DNA from: Liolophura sinensis
Lineage: Eukaryota; Mollusca; Polyplacophora; Chitonida; Chitonidae
DNA length: 64,000 nucleotides
Direction of reading: 5' to 3'
Assembly: GCF_032854445.1 (NCBI RefSeq)
Contig: NC_088307.1
Span: 28,295,484-28,359,483, forward strand
The stretch's first letter is position 1. Every line of letters starts with the position of its first letter. The notes below the pieces were generated by a model, which had not been told where the DNA came from, ran no database searches, and saw only the letters and a program-made list of their open reading frames with translations. Below, piece after piece: positions 10,728-21,164 of the stretch. Both the position numbers and the translations under genes were made by a program.

Positions 10728-11862
10728 GAGTACGTGTATATCCGCTGATATTGTGAAGTATACATGCTGATACTCTGAGGTATACCCGCTAACATTCTAA
10801 GGTATACCCGCTGATACTCTTGAGGTACACCTACTGATACTCTGAGGTATACCTGCTGGTGTTCCGAGTTGTACCCGTTGATACTCTGAGGTGTACCCGC
10901 TGATACTCTGAGGTGTACCCGCTGATACTCTGAGGTACACCCGCTGATACTCTTAAGGTACACCCGCTGATAATCTGAGGTATAACTGCAGATACTCTGA
11001 GGTATATACACTTGTATTATAATACTCTGACACTCTGAAGCATATCTGCTGACACTCTGGGGTACACCCCCTGATACTCTGAGGAATATCCGCTGGTATT
11101 CTTATGTATACCCCCTAATACTCTGAGGTATACGCGCTGATACTTTGAGGAATGCCGCTGATATTCTGAGGTATACTGGCTGATATTCTGAAGTATACCA
11201 CTGATACTCCGAGGTATACCTGCTGGTATTCTGAGGTATACTCGCTGATACTCTTAGGTAGGCCTATACCCGCTGATACACTGAGATATACCCGTTGATA
11301 CTCTGAGATACTCTGATACCCTAAAGCATATCTGCTGACACTCTGAGATACACCCCCTGATACTCTGAGAAATATCCGCTTGTACTGTGATGAATACCCA
11401 CCGATACTCTGAGGTATGCCCACTGATACTTTGAGGTATGTCCGCTGATATTCTGAGATATACTGGCTGATATTCTGAGGTATACCGGCTGGTATTCTAA
11501 GGTATACTCGCTGGTATTCTTAGTTAAACGCGCTGATACTCTTGAGGTATACCCGCTGATATTCTGAGATATGCCGGCTGATATTCTGAGATATACCGGC
11601 TTGTATTCTGAGGTATACTCGCTGATACTCTGAGGTATACCCGCTGATACTCTGAGATATACCCGCTGGTATTCTGAGGTATACCCGTTGGTATTCTGAA
11701 GTATACCACTGATATTCCGTGTTATACCAGCTGGTATTTTGGGGTATACTCTCTGGTATTCTGAGGTATACCCGCTGATACTTTGAGGTATACCCGTTGG
11801 TATTCTGCTGATACTCTGAGTACCTATCGATACTTTGAGGAATGCCCCTGATAATCTGAGGC
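10728..11862. repeat. 22-bp tandem array
   Basis: About 50 units of GAGGTATACCCGCTGATACT plus CT, with substitutions and indels. Open frames on the - strand (10673-11709) are repeat artefacts. Confidence 0.95.
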
Positions 11863-12085
11863 TCTATTAGTCACTGCAGTCTCAAATGTGAAAAAATTCA
11901 GGTGAAATACACGAACAGTGATGGGGATCAATTTTAGTACTATGGGCAGTTTCTTTTAATCAGCCGCTTATATTCATTGCATATAATATAGACACGTTTT
12001 CTAATTCATATTGTTAAACTGCATGAGCTCGATTTTGACGGCAAGAGCACATTGCCTCCACTGATGTCATTATTAAAACCCAAAA

Positions 12086-12362
12086 GGGGCCTCCGTGGCT
12101 CAGTCGGTTAGCGCGCTAGCGCAGCGTAGTGACCCAGAAGCCTCTCACCAATGCGGTCGCTGTGAGTTCAAGACCAGCTCATGCTGGCTTCCTCTCCGGC
12201 CGTACGTGGGAAGGTCTGTCAGCAACCTGCGGATGGTCGTGGGTTTCCGCCGGGCTCTGCCCGGTTTCCACCCACCATAATGCTGGCCGCCGTCGTATAA
12301 GTGAAATATTCTTGAGTACGGCGTAAAACACCAATCAAAAAAAAAAAAAATAAATAAAACCC
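12086..12362 (+). mobile_element. Full-length tRNA-derived SINE family 1 with pol III boxes
   Basis: The best copy in the window. The tRNA-like head starts GGGGCCTCCG and carries an A box TGGCTCAGTCGG at 12096-12107 and a B box GAGTTCAAGACC at 12164-12175, a normal spacing. The body has CATGCTGGCTTCCTCTCCGG, GGATGGTCGTGGGTTTCCG and the conserved AATGCTGGCCGCCGTCGTAT core. The tail is AAATATTCTTGAGTACGGCG, then AAAACACCAATCA, ending in an A-rich (AAATA)n stretch. SINEs of this type use LINE machinery in trans; no LINE was seen here. I did not assign it to a named superfamily. Confidence 0.93.
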
Positions 12363-12620
12363 AAAAAAAAATTCGGCTGAGTTCAGTATGTTTTGGCCAA
12401 GAGGGACATCGGTTACCTAAACCGCTATCGACTTTAAACTAAACTCTATGTGGGACACTGCCATTTTTGACAATATTCGTGCTTTTCAGTATAATATAAC
12501 CTTTATAAATGACTTTTTCAGCCTCTTGTAGTATATCATCACACGGAGTAAGGTTTCACAGCTGTATGTTAGGAAATTTTGTTTAAATAAAACAGTGTAG
12601 TCTATCTGCTGAGACAGTAG

Positions 12621-12794
12621 TGTGGGCTGTGTGACTGCGTGGAGTTTGTTCCAAACGCATGCTGCTGCAGCTGTTGTAAAGCAAATTACTCTCCATGCCC
12701 ATTCCCAGCATGCGACTTCTGTTTGAATAATTGTGACGACACCCGAGGCAGTGAGTTGAAACGAGGCTTATGGAGTTTTTCATTAAGAATTTGA
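12621..12794 (+). other. Cysteine-rich open frame, possible terminal exon
   Basis: From 12621, just after a possible acceptor (CAGTAG), a frame of 57 codons to TGA at 12792-12794 encodes 12 cysteines (positions 1, 4, 6, 14, 15, 16, 18, 19, 26, 31, 34, 38), including a CCCSCC run. There is no in-frame ATG at the start and no polypyrimidine tract of note. It is not in a tandem repeat. It could be the last exon of a Cys-rich protein or chance; the opposite strand is also open (12583-12852). Confidence 0.2.
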
Positions 12795-12843
12795 AAACTG
12801 CACTTTTTCGCAATGATATAGACCATAAAGACCATATCAATGT

Positions 12844-13505
12844 GTAGAGCATGTGCTGCTACGTGTTACCAACAAAAAGCAATTTGGGAGTGAATATGGG
12901 TAGAGCTTGTGCTGCTACGTGCTACCAACGATAGGCAATTTGGGAGTGAATATATGTAGAGCTTGTGCTGTTACGTGCTACCAACGAAAGGCAATCTGGG
13001 AGTGAATATATGTAGAGCTTGTGCTGTTACGTGTTACCAACGAAAGGCAATTTGGGAGTGAATATATGTAGAACTTGTGCTGCTACGTGTTACCAACGAA
13101 AGGCAATTTGGGAGTGAATATATGTAGACCTTGTGCTGTTACGTGTTACCAACGAAAGGCAATTTGGGAGTGAATATATGTAGAGCTTGTGCTGCTACGT
13201 GTTACCAACGAAAGGCAATTTGGGAGTGAATATATGTAGAGGTTGTGCTGTTACGCGTTACCAACGAAAGGCAATTTGGGAGTGAATATGTGTAGAGCTT
13301 GTGCTGTTACGTGTTACCGACGAAAGGCAATTTGGGAGTGAATATATGTAGAGGTTGTGCTGTTACGTGTTACCAACGAAAGGCAATTTGGGAGTGAATA
13401 TATGTAGAGCTTGTGCTGTTACGTGTTACCAAGGAAAGGCAATTTGGGAGTGAATATGTGTAGAGGTTGTGCTGTTACGTGCTACCAACAAAAGGCAATT
13501 TGGTA
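12844..13505. repeat. 56-bp tandem array
   Basis: About 12 well-conserved copies of a 56-bp unit containing GTAGAGCTTGTGCTGTTACG and AAAGGCAATTTGGGAGTGAA. Successive GTAGAG starts fall at 12844, 12900 and 12956. Confidence 0.97.
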
Positions 13506-13558
13506 ATGAGATTTTATAGACAGCAGAAAATAGACTGGGAAAAAGAAATAGACTGTAG

Positions 13559-13738
13559 TATGACGGCGCATCATTGACAATTCTGATTGTTTCTCACACT
13601 AAGAACAAAACTGGATCTACATACATCAGGCGAAATGACGAAATGGTGTACTTTAAAACAAATGCTCAGGGAATATCTTTAGCATCTTTGTTTATTGGAA
13701 TGTCCAGAAATGACAAAAAAATTGAAAGAGTTCACCAG
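13559..13738 (+). other. Possible coding exon of unknown gene
   Basis: The open frame ends at a good donor (CACCAG|GTAACA). The translation contains YIRRNDEMVYFKTNAQGISL and is not repeat-derived. The left boundary is unclear: there is no strong acceptor, and the frame opens after a TAG at 13556-13558. It ends in phase 0, which would fit the candidate exon at 16433, but that lies antisense within an intron of the - strand gene. No family recognised. Confidence 0.22.
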
Positions 13739-14132
13739 GTAACATTTCCATCTCTAATATCTAAACTGACTTTTATTTTAAAATGTCCCATTGCCATGTG
13801 TTCAGTAATGTTTATTTTAAACAGACTGATAGAAAATGTTTACCAATAATATCATTTGACGTTTGTTTGACAGTAGATTGGCTTGAAATGTTGTTCTAAA
13901 ATATTTTAAAGTCGTGTTATGAAGACATTTAACATTGTCTCAAAGTGTCCAATTTCAGAAATCTTAAGTGTTTAATTGTTTGTTTGAGGCTTGCTCGGTG
14001 CTAGCGAAACACAATTTTGTCACAAAAACAAAACAAAACAAAACAAAAACAAATTAAAAAGAAACAAACAAAGCAACAGAAATTAAGATGATCTTAAATT
14101 GCCCAGTGTATTTACACGTCAACAGTCGTTGC

Positions 14133-17100
14133 TTAGCGACGGCGGCCACCTAAGCCAAACCGCACATGCGCAACCCTGCGACCGCAGATTCTTCCGGTTC
14201 GGAGGTATTCGATGAGGGTCTGGAGGGTAATCTGAGACGAGTCACAATTCCTGGACTGACGCTTGAACGTGAGCATCTCCACATCCGTATCACCCGATGC
14301 AGTCTCATATTTGCCCAATGCAGTCTTTGGCCAGGAGTCCGTGTCCATTTCGGCTCCATCTAACGATTCTCTGGTCTCATACTGACTGTTCCAGAGTTTC
14401 ATCGGTTCATCAGCTGCTGGCAGCTTCCGCCACCTAGCGGGGTTCCACATCAAGAACCATAACCGATCACTCGCATCTGTTGAAAAATATGATAAATTTA
14501 AAATAGAAAATGAAATGAAGACATGAAGTGTTTATCGTGCTCTGTTTAAGTGTGGTTCTGATTAGCGCCAGTTTCGTTTAATTCCTAGAACAGGTCTAAA
14601 GCATGATGGCGTCAGTCCACAGGGGCCAATGCTATATAAGATCTATGCTCGGGTAATGACCACCATATTGACTGTGTATAAAAGAAAGGTGAGAGATAAG
14701 ATGGCTAGTTTCTTCAAGCAGATGTGACAAAAACCAGCTAATGCGCACGCAACATATACTGTCCAGTATTTTGTCATCTATAGCTTTACCTCGTCCAGGC
14801 CACAGGACCATGAAACCCGTCTCACCTAAACCAGACTCAGTCTTAACTTGGGGTGTGACTAATATTGAACTTCAGCGCTATTTTCAATTTTTGTCTTAAA
14901 ATTCTAAGTCAAATTTAAGTATAAAAATAAATTCTCTGAAGCAAGTCATACTTTTACAGGGTGAACTGTTTTGAAGTTAAAACAATGAATAACTTGAGTT
15001 TAACACAGCTTCGTGATCCTAGGGCGGGCCCCAAAGGGGCAAAATCAGTTTCTAAAAGTTCGACAAAAGCAGCAGATTTCAGATCGCCAGTGGTTTCTCT
15101 ATAGCATAGCAACAGCAAGAAGCAACGTTAGCATTACCCTTGGGCCCGGAGTCTTATGGCTTTCTATTCCAGTTAAAGTATGTCCCTGTCGATAAATTCA
15201 TCATTTTTATAGTTTGCTTGGAGTTCAAGATCGACATAAACAGCAAAACGTCTCTAGCACTGATGGTCAAGCATACGGTGATTAGCCACTTTTTGCCAAG
15301 AAAAGATTGGTGTAGATCCAAACCGGGCTGGCACTTACTCCCTTGCATTACATAAAGAATATGTTAGCAGTTTGTCTACAAATGAGAAGTGCAATGAAAG
15401 GAATGAGCAACAGGAGTAAACAAAAGACCGCACATTTGTGACATGGATTAATTCAGGTGGGAAAGTTCAAACCTAGCGAGGAAACATTAGCCAGTGTTCC
15501 AGCAACCTTTCAGCTGAATATTTTATATGGCTGGCAATTTTTTATACAGTCTGTGGGAACAATTTGGCGAATATTTTATATGATTGGCAATTTTTCTACT
15601 GTCTGGCGGAAGATTTTGGCGAATATTTTATATGACTGGCAATTTTTTCTACAGTCTGGCGGAAGAATTTGGCGAATATTTTATGTTATATGATTGGTAT
15701 CATTTAGAAATATTTTATTTGGCTAATGAAATTTTCTACGCTTTACACTGAAAATACTTGAACCGGCAGCGCCCTCTACAAAGGCGCGCAGTGATTCTGC
15801 AATAATTAAGCGACTAGCTGGAGAGGTGGAAGAGAGATGATTCTGCTCTTCAGTCCTGGTATGTATAGCTCATTTCGTGCCGTTTAAAGAAGAAACCCAA
15901 CTAACTTCTAGAATCAGTATAGAAAGGTCAATCAAGTTGTTGGAAACCATTGTTAACAAGACTAAGCAAATATCGAAGCGAAACAACAACGCCAGAATTA
16001 TTACTTACAGTCCTAGCAAGGCTAATCCACAGATCGACCAAACCTGCTTCTACGAATGAATTTGCCAGCACTCTGAACTGTTCAGAGCCTAGGTGTATTG
16101 TTACGAATGGTAACTGGACGAATAGTCGCAAACTGTACTGATGGATTCATTTATTCCAATTGTTTAGTTATTTTATGGTATACATGTAACAGTTAGGCCG
16201 ACTGAAAATTGAAGTGAACAGGGACTGTACTGAACGTCGAAATGTACAGCCTTAGGCCCAGATAAACTCTGCTACTTGTATCTTCCAATGGGTTTGTATG
16301 TTATATCCACTGTGCTGTTCTGTCTCTCGGTGTCGAAATGTTGGTGGTATGTTCTCAAATTTTCTTCGGTGTTTTACAGATTTTTCCAAGATTTCCAGTT
16401 GGTGTAAAATATTTATTGCTGTTCTCTCACAGTTCCAAAAACATCTATATGCAGTCTGTAAAGGGAACATAACTGGAGATATAGATGGTAAGTGTTTACC
16501 CCCTTTCATACCTGTAAATTTAATTATTTCAATGCTTTTTTAAAATTTATTTATTTATTTATTTATTTATTTTATGGCAAAAATTAGCATTTTAACTTTT
16601 GATATTGGGGTGGGGGTGAGGTCTTTGGTTTAAGATAAAGCTTGCTGCAGTTAGGATATTATTAAATAAATGTGAATTATAAACTCTCTACTGTTGAAGC
16701 TGAAAATTAATTAGGAAGCTAAATCAAGAATTCAAACGAGAATTCAGTAATTCTAGAATTGTTACATGTAATAACTGTACAATCCCTTCTTCATAAAATA
16801 AAGCAAAGGAGCAGATTAAACAAATTGAACGGAGGCTTAGGTTACTTGCACCATCTTTCATTACGTCAGTGAAAAACATTCGTTTATTCATATATAATTG
16901 TAAGCACCATTTTTGGTGGTAGAGAGTCTACAGTGCAGGTAGTATTTTATCATTTCCTGTGAGTAGAAATACGTCACGTTGGTCATGGCGACAAAGTAGG
17001 AGTAAAGGATACAGCTAGCGCTCAAGAAAAACAATAGCCAGGCGGAATCGTGTGAGTCAATGAAATAATAATCTGTAGTAGATATTATCTAACAAATTTC

Positions 17101-18770
17101 CCTCTTTGTAGTTGTTAAAAACAATGGTAGAGATAAATTGCCGGAAAACAGCGATTAAATTCATTGCCAAAGAACTTTACAGGATGTACATGTAGTAGAA
17201 ACGTGTTCTAATAGGCTTGTGATTTTCGACTTCATCGGATTCATCGATTGTACTCATAAACTCTTCCTGAGAAAATTTGGTAAGGTAATAGTATACTTGT
17301 ATTTAGTTTCTTGTGTACCCAGTTTTCACTAGTTTGGGGAATGATTATATGAACAACACAACGCTCTCCTACAACGAAAAGGAGAGACGCTATGGGCACA
17401 TCTGACAATTTTTTTCATTTATTTATGTGGTTGGTATTGTACGCCGTACTCAAGAATATTTCACTTATACGACGGCAGCCAGCATTTTGGAAAAAAGAGC
17501 AAACCGGACAGTGCCCGAGGGTAACCCACGACTATCCGCAGACTTCTGTCAGACCTTCCCACGTACGGTGTGCGAGGAAGCCAGCATGAGCTGGACTTTA
17601 ACTCACAGCATTCACAGGCTCCTGGGCCATCGCGCCTCGCTGGCGAGGTAAACCCCTCGGCCACGGAGATTCCCTGGCAAATACAGATACATCCCAATCA
17701 GCCGGTCGAAAAATACTTCATCATCACACTTAAGTGAAAGGCGATATAGCAGTGGTGTGATTGGAATGACGTCCGGACAAATGGAGATTTGGTCTGAAGG
17801 TGACAATTAGCACAGTTTCCTCAGGAAAAAGCGCAGATACTGCGCTGATTTATAGCCACAAACCACACAGGCAGACATGCACCACGTGGACAATCCGGTG
17901 ACGTTAGCACGGATCAATTCGTCATTTGCGCAGGAAAATAACTGGCAGTCAGGAAATCTTCTGCTTAAAACACCCACAAAGCTGAGCCCAATTCCGAGTC
18001 TACGTCCTATCGGACCTGCCAGCACTGTTATTATGTACATAAAGGTTTTGTTAAGTTCCGCGGGTCTTGTTAACAGGAAGAACGGATCGAGGACATTAAA
18101 TAGCTGCAGCTTCGTGGATCGTTACCGGTAAACGTGTCGGATGGTTTGCTTGTGTACATAAATATCTACCGCTGATGCACGAAAATTTTCTACAAGAAGC
18201 CGACTTGTCAAGGATGATTTACGATTTTGAAACTGTGTAAAATTTCAGTGGTAAAATGAATTGGCCTTTGCAACCCTGTGCTTTCTTCCATGGTAAAGCC
18301 CAGATTGTCTATCATTTATTGTTTCTATCTATTATTTATTGACAGGACTGGATTAGCAATGATTGCGGGTGGCAAGTTAATGGCGTTAGAATTAAAACTC
18401 CATGGTTAGGCTTCATGGTTAAGTTTAGGAAATTAAATTTCGACGCTTTAATATCGTCCCTCGATCCCAATTACATCGCATATGTCATAAACTTCTTAAG
18501 ATTTCTTCGCAACATTCCTAGCCTTGGCAGTTGAGATGTTCACAGTGCTGAGAAACTTCTGACCACAAGAATTCAGTGAACTGTTCAAGAAACTAGTCAG
18601 GCACGTGACTCAGATATCTCACCTCTGAGGAGTGGTAGGTTGTTGTGGTTGTTGCGCTTCTGGCTGATCGCAACGAAGGCTTTCGGGTTCAGGTACCGCT
18701 GACAAGATACGCACCAGGGCTGGAGGTACACTAAGATGATCAACAGGGGGAGTAACTCAGCTCGACTCAT
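14133..18770 (-). CDS. Putative secreted neuropeptide prohormone, three exons
   Basis: Exon 1 is 18770-18623, exon 2 is 14825-14790 (or 14858-14790 with another phase-compatible acceptor), exon 3 is 14476-14133 with stop TAA. Donors are CAGAG|GTGAGA and GACGAG|GTAAAG; the exon 3 acceptor is TTTTTCAACAG. All joins stay in frame, giving 175 or 186 residues. Residues 1-22 are a classic signal peptide (LLPLLIILVYLQPW core). Numbers below use the short form. A QKR site lies at 37-39. An acidic spacer (about 84-130) leads to KR at 133-134, then a 25-residue segment 135-159 starting with Gln and holding Cys139 and Cys159, then Gly-Arg-Arg (160-162). Next is VAHVRFGLG (163-171) and Gly-Arg-Arg-Arg to the end. 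Gly plus dibasic is the usual amidation and cleavage signal. A possible AATAAA lies at 13816-13811. Codon third positions are GC-rich in exon 1. The family is unknown; it could also be a non-hormone secreted protein. The exon model is mine and unverified. Confidence 0.48.
15505..15690. repeat. 52-53-bp tandem repeat, about 3.5 copies
   Basis: GGCGAATATTTTATATGATT and ACAGTCTGGCGGAAGAATTT recur, with starts near 15516, 15569, 15621 and 15674. It lies in intron 1 of the - strand prohormone candidate. Confidence 0.88.
16433..16487 (+). other. Possible 55-nt internal exon
   Basis: A T-rich tract and CTCTCACAG precede it and a strong donor ATG|GTAAGT follows. Only one forward frame is open (FQKHLYAVCKGNITGDID plus one base). 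Its phase fits 13559-13738 on the left and 20267-20346 on the right. It is antisense to an intron of the - strand prohormone candidate, which lowers confidence. Confidence 0.2.
16540..16575. repeat. (ATTT)n microsatellite
   Basis: A run of ATTTATTT units of about 36 bp. No attached SINE body was recognised. Confidence 0.85.
17408..17680 (-). mobile_element. tRNA-derived SINE family 1, nearly full length
   Basis: Read on -, it runs from a head resembling TCTCCGTGGCCGAGGGGTTT through the CATGCTGGCTTCCTCGCAC body to a tail resembling TATTCTTGAGTACGGCGTAC. It lies within intron 1 of the prohormone candidate, in the same orientation as that gene. The flanking 16600-17400 and 17700-18600 is otherwise unique sequence. 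Confidence 0.87.
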
Positions 18771-19115
18771 CTCAGATGGACCTGCAATAGCAAGACGGAC
18801 AATCAGGAATGTAGCTTCCTCACAAATCCGCTACTTAACGCCAAATATTGGAGAGAGCAAATCAACAGTCATGTAAAAGTCGTCGTAATTGCTAGCTGTC
18901 ATGACGCTACATGTCATCAACAAAATGGCCACAAAAAACATTTATTTCTTTACCTATTGGCGCTTTACGTCATAATCAAGAATTTTTTACCCATCTGGGT
19001 AGCATTATTGTGGGACGAAACCCGGAAACTTAAACACCATTGCAATCAGCGCTAGCTCCCTGCGGCTGACAACCTAGGAACCAATTAGGTTGCCTGTTCG
19101 CATCAAGGTGAAACG

Positions 19116-20120
19116 TTAAGTCTGGAGGCTGGTCAAGTACTAGGATAAAGATGGTACATATAAGCCTGGAGGCTGGTTAGGTATCAGGAGAAAGATGGTA
19201 CATGTAAGTCTGGAGGCTGGTCAAGTACCAGGAGAAAGATGGCACGTGTAAGTCTGGAGGCTGGTCAAGTACCAGGAGAAAGATGGCACATGTAGGGCTG
19301 GAGGCTGGTCAGGTACCAGGAGAAAGATGGCACATGTAAGCCTGGAGGCTGGTCAGGTACCAGGAGAAAGATGGCACATGTAAGTCTGGAGGCTGGTCAA
19401 GCACCAGGAGAAAGATGGCACATGTAGGGCTGGAGGCTGATCAAGTACCAGGAGAAAGATGGCACATGTAGGGCTGGAGGCTGGTCAGGTACCAGGAGAA
19501 AGATGACACATGTACGGCTGGAGGCTGGTCAGGTACCAGGAGAAAGATGGCACAGGTAGGGCTGGAGGCTGGTCAGGTACCAGGAGAAAGATGGCACATG
19601 TAGGGATGGAGGCTGGTCAAGTACCAGGAGAAAGATGGCACATGTAAGTCTGGAGGCTGGTCAAGTACCAGGAGAAAGATGGCACAAGTAAGTCTGGAGG
19701 CTGGTCAAGCACCAGGAGAAAAATGGCACATGTAGGGCTGGAGACTGGTCAGGTACCAGGAGAAAGATGGCACATGTAGGGCTGGAGGCTGGTCAAGTAC
19801 TAGGAAAAAGATGGCACATGTAAGTCTGGAGGCTGGTCAGGCACCAGGAGAAAGATGGCACATGTAGGGCTGGAGGATGGTCAGGTACCAGGAGAAAGAT
19901 GGCACATGTAGGGATGGAGGCCGGTCAGGTACCAGGAGAAAGATGGCACATGTAGGGCTGGAGGCCGGTCAGGTACCAGGAGAAAAATGGCACATATAAG
20001 TTTGGAGGCTGGTGAAGTAGCAAGAGAAAGCACATATAAGTCTGGAGGCTTGTCAGGTACCAGGAGAAAGATGGCACATGTAAGTCTGGAAGCTGGTGAA
20101 GTACCAGGAGAAAGATGGAG
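19116..20120. repeat. 44-bp tandem array
   Basis: About 23 copies of a 44-bp unit with GTCTGGAGGCTGGTCAAGTA and CCAGGAGAAAGATGGCACAT. Most variation is between TAAGTC and TAGGGC at the unit start and between TCAAGTACC and TCAGGTACC in the middle. One short unit lies near 20015-20035. Confidence 0.97.
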
Positions 20121-20266
20121 AAAGTTTTCTCCAGACACTTTGGGGATTCAGGCATACTTCATGCCCTTACATGTATTTACAAGGCTGCCACCATACACAC
20201 TTCTTAAATAAATGAACGTAGCATTAGTTCCTTTCCATAAGACCTATTTTAACCATTTCTTTTCAG

Positions 20267-20346
20267 GATTGGAGTTTGATTGCCCTTGTCTCACTAGTGA
20301 TATGCTTATGACATGGCCTTTAATACCTCTGCTAATCTTCTCTTAG
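20267..20346 (+). other. Possible terminal exon
   Basis: A very good acceptor (AACCATTTCTTTTCAG) is followed by two bases and 25 codons to TAG at 20344-20346. The frame contains LEFDCPCLTSD. The phase matches the candidate exon at 16433-16487. The FxCPCL motif recalls the N-terminal region of CALHM channels, but the match is too short to name the gene. Confidence 0.2.
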
Positions 20347-20384
20347 TTGTCACAAATGCATCTTGCTCCGCTTAACTTTGGTTT

Positions 20385-20537
20385 GATTTATTTCATCGAT
20401 TTGTGTTTTACGCTGTACTCAAGAATATTTTACTGATACGCTGGTAGCTAGCATGATGGTAGAAGGAAACTGGGCAGAGCCCGGGGGAAACCCACGACCA
20501 TCCCCAGGTTACTGCAGACGTTCCCACGTACGACGGG
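20385..20537 (-). mobile_element. tRNA-derived SINE family 1, head-truncated
   Basis: The tail (TGTTTTACGCTGTACTCAAG on +) and the GGGCAGAGCCCGGGGGAAAC box are clear; the head is lost at about 20537. 20540-21160 is unique AT-rich sequence with no gene seen. Confidence 0.85.
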
Positions 20538-21164
20538 AGTTAGGGGCGTATAAGCATTCTTGTTTAGACCATTAACATGATGGATTTCTTAAGTTTTACA
20601 ATGAGTACAATTCTCCTGTAAGTATAAATGTGAACAGAGCGTTCAGAATCTCTGGCGCTCTGCTTCGTGACTGTGTCTGCTTAACACGAGGCTAGAAGCT
20701 TTTTATTCATCGTGTTGAATTATATCGCCGCGTTGGATATATGAACAGTTGCAATCAAACTTATTCCAGCATGGTACACGATTTGAATACTGATTTCACT
20801 CTCTCGCGTAGAATATACCTTGCATATTTCCTACATCATTGAAAACTGTTGAGCTCTTCTTTTTGGCCTTGTGATTATTGGCCTGAGACGTCCTGATGGT
20901 TGACGGCTGGTACACGAATGTCTGTTTCGGTGCATAGATTATGAATCGTAATCAAAGAGCGAATGAAATAACTATGTATGTCTCTCCTAATATAGCTATG
21001 TTCAAATTACTCACAGAGAACGAGTTTTTATGTTTGAATTGAATATCATGAACAGATTATCGATTGTTTTCCTAGCTCATTCGAAATAAATATTTCTTTC
21101 GTACATGCTACCAGCCTTATGTGATTATTGTTACAAAGTGATTGTATGTTAAATGTGATGACAA

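Noticed and set aside
12095-12326. Frames of 61-65 codons
   Set aside because: They are translations of the full-length SINE.
17807-18131. Opposing open frames (- 17807-18040 and + 17877-18131)
   Set aside because: The - frame could join prohormone exon 1 through an acceptor GCTGGCAG in phase, giving a 118-residue alternative. I prefer the 14.1-14.9 kb exons because of the prohormone cleavage sites and better splice signals, but an alternative transcript is not excluded.
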